Part shown: positions 57,238 through 64,000 of the stretch, in pieces | Numbering within the stretch: the stretch's first letter is position 1 | Layout: each line of letters starts with the position of its first letter | NCBI GenBank assembly: GCA_030762935.1 | Contig: CM060900.1 | Location: forward strand, 291,648,236 to 291,712,235 | DNA from: Hymenopus coronatus | Taxonomy: Eukaryota; Arthropoda; Insecta; Mantodea; Hymenopodidae | DNA length: 64,000 bases | Reading direction: 5' to 3' | Notes under the pieces: model-generated | Seen by the model: only the letters and a program-made list of their open reading frames with translations | What the model was told of the DNA's origin: nothing | The model's database searches: none | Position numbers and translations under genes: made by a program

Positions 57238-57820
57238 CTATAAGCCAAAATCAATTCGCTTTTCCTCCGAAGTCAACTTCCAATTTAATTCTAAACCATC
57301 AGGTAGATTCATTGTATTCACCATTGTTCTACAATCTAACATTTTCATCAACACACTCCTGTTCATTCTGGTATACATTTCTACCGGAACACCGTAAAAC
57401 TTACATCTCTCTCCTTTCTTTCTACCTTTTACACCTTCACATTCTTCGGTAGCTTCAAACCCTTCCGGACACTCCATACGACCAATTTCCACTTTCTGAT
57501 AATAAAAATTCGAACATCGTTTTGCTTTTTCACATCGTGATATCGGCTTCATATATCTGTATACGTTTTTCAATCCTCCCATCTTCATTATAGATATATT
57601 ATATTTACATTCCACTCCTTTTTTGTATTCACAATTACAACTTGTCGTTAAATCGTAACCCTTTTCACACACGGTCGCATTATTTAATTCACCTGTATGC
57701 TCATCCACTGCACATCAAATCGCCCAAAACTTACGCAACTATCCTCCCCCTTCATCATCCCTACCATCAACAACACAATCCATAATCCTTCCAGTGTATC
57801 TGTCTTTTTTCCATTCTTTC
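57238..57820 (-). pseudogene. Cys-rich protein with signal-peptide-like segment, Polinton accessory
   Basis: The minus frame near 57800-57760 has a hydrophobic stretch LWIVLLMVGMM preceded by charged residues, like a signal peptide, then an SCVSFGRFD segment. After a one-base shift near 57718 a 156-codon frame runs to TAG 57238 with ten Cys (for example SCNCEYKKGVEC, RCEKAKRC). It has three N-glycosylation-type sequons (NNAT, YNIS, MNRS). It would be secreted or displayed outside the cell or particle. No transmembrane segment is seen at the C-terminus. Not recognised; an envelope-type, receptor-binding or immune-related role is possible but unproven. The start codon is not clear. Confidence 0.5.
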
Positions 57821-57964
57821 ATCTCTCTTTTACATCTCCGTTTTGCCCCACCCATTCATTTTGTACTCCACTAATTACAGACTTTTAAACTTTAAGCCAC
57901 TCCCACTTCCTTTTTGTTTATATTCATTAACTACCATTATCCTCCACTCAGTCCTATTCTAGAT

Positions 57965-58252
57965 ATGTCGAACTCACACTCTGCAAACCTCAAAAATCTT
58001 CGTCAACTTAGACCACTGTCTCACACAGACCGCCTCGCCGTCGCTTCTTTCGGAGAACAATTTCTACGTCTGTTTCCATCCATCGACGTCGTTCTTGCAT
58101 GGAACTCCTTAGACAACTCTTCTAAAGATGCTTTTGCTCCCTTCCGAAGATGTTCTCATCATTGGAATCCAGCAGTTAATCAAGACCAAATCGATGGACC
58201 TCCACCGTTTACGTCAGATTGTATTCAGTGTATCTCAAACAAAAAATTTTAA
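57965..58252 (+). CDS. Right-end small protein, 95 aa, Polinton accessory
   Basis: ATG 57965 to TAA 58252, followed within 25 bp by attaaataaa-type polyadenylation words. Sequence has an Arg/Ser-rich N-terminus (NLKNLRQLRPLSHTDRL) and FGEQFLRLFPSIDVVLAWNS in the middle. Divergent from the Cys-rich gene across about 145 bp that may hold a shared promoter. Intact and unidentified. Confidence 0.5.
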   Translation: MSNSHSANLKNLRQLRPLSHTDRLAVASFGEQFLRLFPSIDVVLAWNSLDNSSKDAFAPFRRCSHHWNPAVNQDQIDGPPPFTSDCIQCISNKKF

Positions 58253-58511
58253 TGCAATATAAACGTCTTATTTTATTAAATAAAAAACATATATAAAGTT
58301 TAATTTCTATCTATTTTTTCATTCTTTTCTTATCCCATCTTTTAAAATAGGTTCCATCATTTACAAATATAATAATAAACCTTCATGAAACCAAATCAAA
58401 TAACATATAAGGTAAAAAAAAAACCCATTTGTGACGTCATCCATGCATCAATAAAATCATCCTTGCTAAGGTGGGTGTGACAGTCAGGCTAAACCAGTAA
58501 AGTTTCACCTG
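58253..58511. other. Right subterminal spacer of the Polinton
   Basis: AT-rich with polyadenylation-like words near 58270-58285. No gene. Confidence 0.5.
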
Positions 58512-58672
58512 GTTTTTGTCCTTGAGTACATTTCACATGGATGGTTTGGGCACGTGTGCATTTTGCATACCGGGTTTACCCCCACCCATTCATTTTGTGA
58601 CAGCCAAACAAAAGGCCGGAAACTTGGCTTGACCTTGTTCCCTGGTCTGGCCTCATCAGAGTCCTTACTACT
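58512..58672 (-). repeat. Polinton right terminal inverted repeat
   Basis: Inverted partner of 38683-38843. The open frame at 58505-58711 and part of the frame at 38491-38979 are simply translations of this repeat. Confidence 0.95.
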
Positions 58673-59279
58673 CATGTGCGCAATAAGAAAATAAGAACCG
58701 ACAATAAGCAAAATTTAAACTTTGAGCCAAATCCCTGACAAAAATATTTAGCCAAAGACCTCTTCACGCGTAAAAGTGAATAAAAAGCAACATTTCTTAA
58801 CTTTGAATGTCTTCTTTTTTGAAAACAAAGTTGATCTATAAACCTCCCGAACGAAATATACAAAAAGAAGCTTATGTGTAAAAATTACGTCGTTGGTATT
58901 TCGTATCCTCTCCTCCCTGCCAAGCAGATGACAAGTTACGCGCCAACGCTCAAGGCGTACACGTAGTGTGCTGTGTAATTACCGTAAGTTTACTAGGAAA
59001 TAGATTCGTGATACATTTGAAACTTAACTTGAAAACAAGAAAAGGCAAAATAATCAATAGATATTGAAATTTTGGACGTGAACAAACAGTAAAATGTACC
59101 TTACTTGCAAGAGGTGATTAGTGGCTGGTGTTGTGATATTGAGTGCTAAGTTACAATATCTACCTCAAGAGATGAAGTGGCGAAACAGTGCCTTGAATGT
59201 AATTCACGTGTTAATGAATCATAATCCGAATCCGCTGGAGAATAATTTGATGAAATTAAAAGCAGAATAATATGTCCAT
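58673..59279. other. Spacer right of the Polinton
   Basis: No gene or repeat recognised. It does not continue the 45-bp satellite seen on the left side, so I could not confirm a common pre-insertion site. Confidence 0.45.
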
Positions 59280-59311
59280 TTATCAGTTGCTAGTAGTAGA
59301 AGTAGATGTAA

Positions 59312-59383
<72 letters not shown>

Positions 59384-59740
59384 AAGTGGTAGAAGTAGGA
59401 GTGGTAGGAGTAGTAGGAGAAGGAATAGGAGGAGTAGGTGTAGTAGTAGTAGGCATAGCAGGAATAGGAGGAGTAGAAGGAGAAGGAGGAGTAGGAGGAG
59501 TAGTAGAAGTAGGAGGGGTAGGAGGATTAGGAGGAGACGGAGTAGCGGTAAGAGTATTAATAGTAATACTGGTAGTAGAAGTAGGAGTAGAAGTAGTAGG
59601 TTTAAAGGATTAGCAGGACTAGGAGGAGTAGTATGAAGATTAGGAGTATAAGAAGTGGTAGTAGTACTAGCAGTAGTAGTCGGAATAGTAGTAGGAGTAG
59701 TAGGATGAGTAGGAGAAATAGGAATAGTAGTAACTGTAGT
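59280..59740. repeat. GTA trinucleotide array beside the R1-like element
   Basis: Starts with about 28 agt units, then imperfect gta/gga triplets up to the poly-T (poly-A on minus) of the retrotransposon. Open Val- or Leu-rich frames across it are artefacts. Confidence 0.92.
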
Positions 59741-62191
59741 TTTTTTTTTTTTTTTTAAGGCGGGGTAAATCCTCATGGGCGCCAGGGAAGGTGGCCCTGG
59801 TGTGTCGGACTCTTACCGGCTAAAAACCACCTCCGTCTCCTGCAGCGCTGCGGAACCGCCTATAAGCATTTCTTCACAGTGCAGCATTCAAGTTTATCCT
59901 TCATTTTTTCCTTAGCTTGTAGGACGTTCTTAATCATTCCTGTAATAAGGTACCATATTTCTTTCTTGTGTATCAAATTTTGTATTATATTGTCTGGTGA
60001 TAATTCCATTTCAATAACGTTTAAGGTTTTTGTTCTTATGGCGTTCCATCTTTTACATAATAAAGTAGTGTGTTCTAGTGTGTCTATTTCTTTACAAAAT
60101 CTGCATTGTTCAGTCTCAATTACCTTCATTTTGTATAAGTAGGACCCAAATTGGCCATGTCCTGTTAAGAATTGCGTAAAAAAGTAGTCCACTTCTCCGT
60201 GTTGTCTGTTTAGCCATGGTTCAATTTTTGGAATAAGGCGTTTAGTCCATTGGGCCGTTTCAAGCTCGTCATCCCATTCCTCCTGCCACTTTTTCATTGT
60301 AATTTTCCTTTTCTCTTCTTTTTGTGCTCTATTTTGTTCTTCTTTTTTAAATGTGTGCTCGGTTGCTAATAAATGGAGCAGTATTGTTCCTGCAATCACT
60401 TGTATAGCCTTGGTGGATATTGTGCGATATGCACTTGCTATTCTTATAGCGATCTTTCTTTGGACGCGTTCTATAATTTTCCTATGTGTTATTTTCCTCA
60501 TACATTGCTTCAAAGCCGCAGCAGAGTAAAGTATAATGGAGCTAATAACACTTCCTAGTAATTTCCTCTTTTGTTGGTTAAGCATCAGTCTGGCCAAAGC
60601 TGCGACCACTTTTTCCGGCTTTGCAGATACATACATCAGATGTTCGACCATACTCATATTATATCGAATTAAGATACCTAAATATTTTAGGTATTTTTGC
60701 GATTTAAGTTCTAAGTCTCCATCCTGTATAGTCACTTCTTTGAGAGTTCTCCTCCCTTCCAGGATTACCATTTCGGTTTTGGTTGGAGCCAGGCTCAGTC
60801 CCCTACTAGTCATCCAGACTTCAACCCTATTGATGCACCACTGTATTTTTTCCTCTACATCTTGTTTTGAAGTGCCGCAAACAATCAGAGCGAGGTCGTC
60901 TGCGTATCCCACCAGTGTTACGCCTGCTGCAGGTTCTGTCGAAGCACTTCATCATAGTATATATTCCATAAAGTGGGGCCTAGAATTGATCCTTGTGGTA
61001 CTCCACTGATTTCATCCATCTCAGAGTTTTCTCCAATAAAGATCTTTCTATCTTATAGATAACTACTTATTAATTTAATCATGTATGGAGATATTTTCTT
61101 TTGTATTAATTCATTTATAATGCCCAGCCACGGTACAGAGTTAAAAGCATTTTTAACGTTTAATATAACCATTACTACATACCTATTATTTTCATTAACT
61201 TCTTTTTGTGCTGTTTCCAAGACCAACTTTATTGTATCGGCAGTTGATCGGCCTTTTCTAAAACCAAATTGGGTTTGCGCGATACTACCTTTTAAATGTA
61301 TCTCTTTTAATAATCTCTGATTAATTATTTGTTCAAACAGTTTCCCTATTGTATCCAAAAGGCATAAAAGTCTATAGGTTTTTTTTGCAGTTTCTCATTT
61401 TTGGTTTTTCTATCAGTATAAGTTTTGCAATTTTCCACTCCTTGGGAAATTTTCCTTTGCATATTAACCCGTTTAGTGTTTCCATCAGAAGATTCGGCTT
61501 TTTCTCAGCAATTAACTTTATAACTTCCGGGGGGATGCCATCAGGTCCAGCGGCTTTACCAGTTTTTATGCGTTTTCCTGCATCCATGATCTCGTTTATT
61601 TGGCACTTTGGTACTTCTTCTATTTCTATTTGCAATTTTGGCCACGTATTTCTTTTATGTGCGGGAAATAACTCTTTAGCAATTTCTTTTTGTTCCTCAT
61701 CCGCAATAACTAAAGGTGTGCGGAGTCCTAATTTTTTGGTCACAATTTTATATCCAGTACCCCATGGATCCACATCCACTTCCTGAGATAGCTGTTTCCA
61801 TGCATCCTTCTTCGCTTTATTTATTGCGTTTTTTAAGTCATTCCGACATCTCCGATATTCCTTTTGTATGCTGAGCTTCTCATTTTCCTCCGCATTTCTT
61901 CTTTTGTTTGCCCTTGTCACTTGTCTTCGTGCCTCCATACTCCTTTTCCTTAGTTGGGAAATATCGTTATTCCACCAATACGCCGCTTTAAACTTACCAT
62001 GTCTGCCTTTCTTCTTAAAAGTAGAGTTACATACCTTTTCTAATAGTTCTCCAAGCTTCTTTGGTAGATGCAAGTACTCTGGATGACTTACTGCTTCTTC
62101 TACCTTTTGTATTAAAATATAGTTCTTTTCATTTTTGTAAATCCAACCTTTCTGTGGCCTTTTAATTGGTAATGGCAGTTTAGTGTTTATA

Positions 62192-62243
<52 letters not shown>

Positions 62244-62842
62244 TTGTGGTAACTTAAATTTTCTTCATTATCCACATACCATTTACTAATACATTTATTT
62301 ATTTCTGCAGAACACATTGTGATATCTATGAAACATGTACCATCGTTTCGTTCAAAAGTTGGCGTTTTCCCATAATTTAGGATATTATAATCACTTTCGC
62401 TTGCCCATTCTGCCAGAGCACTACCTTTCTTGTCTTCTATAGGCGAGCCCCAGGAATAAGCCTTGGCATTGAAATCCCCTCCAATAAGGACTTTCTTTTT
62501 ATGTTTTTGTTGTTTAAGGGCGCAATTAATTTCAAATAGGTATTTATGGATATCCTCTAGATCTGTTTTAGGAGACACATAACAGGAAAATACCAATATT
62601 TCATCGGTGTCGGCCCAGACAAAACCAATGCCATTTCCGATGTTTCTTACTTTATCATTACTTCGTGGAATATAAATGGCTGCGTCTATTCCTTCATCTG
62701 TGATCCATTTTGGGCTATGTTTGGTCATGTGTTTATTTGGTCCTGCGATAATACACAGATGTATTTGAAGTTCTGCACATTTATGTATAAGTAAATCCAT
62801 GGCCCGTTTACTCCTATCAAGATTTACCTGAAGTAATCTCAT
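59741..62842 (-). pseudogene. R1-like copy B2, ORF2 (endonuclease, RT, Cys/His tail) and 3' poly(A)
   Basis: ORF2 begins MRLLQVNLDRSKRAMDLL at 62842; its ATG shares its A with the ORF1 TAA (TAATG). Endonuclease (62842-62250): IAGPNK, where Gly replaces the expected Glu; GGDFNAKAYSWGS with Asp and Asn; DGTCFIDITMCS; and LSYHK where an Asp before His is expected. A ta microsatellite breaks the frame at 62195-62241. The RT runs 61600-60700: GPDGIPPEVIK, FGFRKGRSTADTI, GVPQGSILGP, GYADDLAL. The C-terminal zinc motif is CRFCKEIDTLEHTTLLC near 60100. Stop about 59860; a short 3' UTR ends in poly(A) at 59740-59757. No RNase H, as in the R1 clade. Frameshifts near 61365 and 61050. Confidence 0.85.
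62195..62241. repeat. (TA)n microsatellite inside copy B2 ORF2
   Basis: About 23 ta units between the endonuclease and RT regions. It encodes alternating Ile-Tyr and shifts the frame. Confidence 0.95.
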
Positions 62843-62844
62843 TA

Positions 62845-64000
62845 TTTAGAGGAGTTTTGTCTTTGTATCCTTGCGTGGGTTTCCACTAATTTCTTATACT
62901 CAGGACATCTCATCGTCTCTGCTTTGTGTTCACTTGAGTTACACGGGTAACATCTTGTCATGTTTTTACACTCTTTTATTCGATGACCTGTTTCCCCACA
63001 TTTATGACACATTTTCACAAAAGGTGCAGCTGTACATTCGCTTGCAACATGTCCTACCCTGTAACACTTATAACATCTACTTAGTGTATTTGTTGGCTTG
63101 ACTCTCCATCGGTCCTATCCTTTCCCAATTGTTTTCTTTGCTAGTACTCGATTTGTACCATCTAACATAGAGGTTACAAATGCATATTTTACACCTTGTG
63201 CATTTACTTTATCTGGCATTTTTATCAGACTATTTTGTTCCATTTTCCCTAATTCCCGTTCTATGGTTTCTTTTACTTCATGTTCTTCTACAACTTCATC
63301 TATATCTAGTAGCATAACCGTTTGTTTTTCGCTTTCCATATTTATTTCTGCAATTTTGTCCAATTTTGAAGTATGAAGTTGTTTAAAAATCTTTCTATCA
63401 TTTCTATTTTTCCCTTTTATTTTCACCTGCACATTTCCTTCGTTTGTCTTTCTTTTGTGATTAATTATTATTCCACTTGTGTCTACTTTTATATTTTTTA
63501 GAATGTCTGCGTATGATTTTTCTCCAAGTGGCTTGAGCACGATTGTATCTTCATTTAGTCCTCTCTTCCTACTAATGTGCTCCATCCCTTTTGTTTCATT
63601 GTATCTTTGATGGTTTATATACATTGACATCTTATCATTTTTTCTTTTACATAAATACTCCAAAACTTTCCTTGTTACTTGCTCATCCACTTGATCCGTG
63701 GTTACACCGGCTATGCGGATTCTCCCATTTTTCCTTTGTGTGTCTAATATTTTTTCTAAATTTTTTTCTTAGATTAGATATATCTTCTGTCGAATTTCCT
63801 CCGTCCTCAGTCATAATGAGGTACAGATTTTCTTTGTATTTTTTGATTCCTTTTCATCACCACGGATTTCATTTGATAAAATATTGCATATCATTTTTCC
63901 TGGTTTTAGTTTATCTTCTTCCAATAACTGTTTTATTTGCGGATTTATATTAAGAATGCTCCTTATAATATCTTCCTCTTTATCAAGTTCTTTATTTGCA
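62845..64000 (-). pseudogene. R1-like copy B2, ORF1 (Gag-like, zinc knuckles), 5' part beyond window
   Basis: RNA-binding coat protein of the element, entering at the window end. Helical N-part (IKQLLEEDKLKPGKMICNIL), a frameshift near 63780, then a long frame 63690-63115 (YADILKNIKVDTSGIIINHK; VMLLDIDEVVEEHEVKETIE; VKYAFVTSMLDGTNRVL). A TAG at 63115 interrupts, and the same frame continues with three knuckles: CYKCYRVGHVASEC, CHKCGETGHRIKEC and CYPCNSSEHKAETMRC. The stop TAA at 62844-62842 overlaps the ORF2 start. This three-knuckle order is typical of R1-clade Gag. Confidence 0.82.

Larger units (their letters stand above)
38683..58672. mobile_element. Polinton/Maverick, complete with both terminal inverted repeats, decayed
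   Basis: A 19,990-bp element. Its ends are inverted copies starting agtagtaagga, the 5'-AG start typical of Polintons. The flanking 6-mers caaatg (38677-38682) and catgtg (58673-58678) match at 4 of 6 positions, compatible with an old 6-bp target duplication. It carries the hallmark set: protein-primed PolB, retroviral-type integrase, FtsK/A32-like ATPase, adenain-like protease, and major and minor capsid proteins. Most genes are on the minus strand, packed with overlaps. The right 5 kb has genes on both strands. Stops and frameshifts in most genes mean it cannot move or form particles alone. The closely related term in virus literature is adintovirus; Polinton is the safer name for an integrated, decayed copy. 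Confidence 0.95.

Noticed and set aside
59219..59776. 185-codon Leu-rich minus frame
   Set aside because: Translation of the GTA array and the poly(A) tail.

Overview
The window looks like a repeat-dense intergenic stretch of an animal nuclear genome, most likely an arthropod and probably an insect. I infer this from the element families present: I-like and R1-like non-LTR retrotransposons, piggyBac, hAT and Tc1/mariner DNA transposons, tRNA-derived SINEs and a Polinton/Maverick. Simple repeats are long and abundant. I see no host housekeeping gene, rRNA or canonical tRNA gene. Nearly every coding trace belongs to a mobile element, and nearly all carry stops or frameshifts.

Layout: 1-2010 is the 3' end of an I-like element. 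3411-5752 is a hAT element with both terminal inverted repeats. 6366-8400 holds two tRNA-derived SINEs and a large GTA/GTG trinucleotide minisatellite. 8475-10085 is a broken R1-like copy on the minus strand. 12846-38336 is a graveyard of I-like copies (A2 to A7), interrupted by a Tc1-like relic and another SINE. The copies around 24-38 kb are interspersed with three blocks of one 45-bp minisatellite. 58673-59270 is plain spacer, 59280-59740 another GTA array, and 59741-64000 an almost complete R1-like element on the minus strand.

The centrepiece is 38683-58672, a 19,990-bp Polinton/Maverick bounded by 161-bp terminal inverted repeats that are 94% identical by hand count. On the minus strand, in transcription order, it carries protein-primed DNA polymerase B; a small basic ORF; a packaging ATPase fused to an N-terminal domain and a 26-residue repeat array; a small protein with a hydrophobic tail; a proline-rich protein; an integrase with a chromodomain; a penton-like minor capsid protein; a pVI-like small basic protein; the F54H12.2-type major capsid protein; an adenain-like protease; and three small ORFs at the left end. 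A complete but decayed piggyBac (46052-48376, TTAA target duplication) splits the ATPase gene. The right end (about 53.7-58.3 kb) is an accessory zone with genes on both strands, including a Cys-rich protein with a signal-peptide-like segment, a coiled-coil protein with an acidic tail and a Gln-rich protein.

Two features stand out. First, integrase, penton, pVI-like, major capsid and protease genes are joined by four successive 4-nt ATGA stop/start overlaps, and two left-end ORFs meet at TAATG. This suggests one polycistronic message read by termination-reinitiation. Second, the leftmost gene has a clear 77-bp GT-AG intron. Together the genes describe a virus-like element: replication (PolB), integration (integrase), capsid formation (two capsid proteins and protease) and packaging (ATPase). 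This copy is disabled by many lesions.
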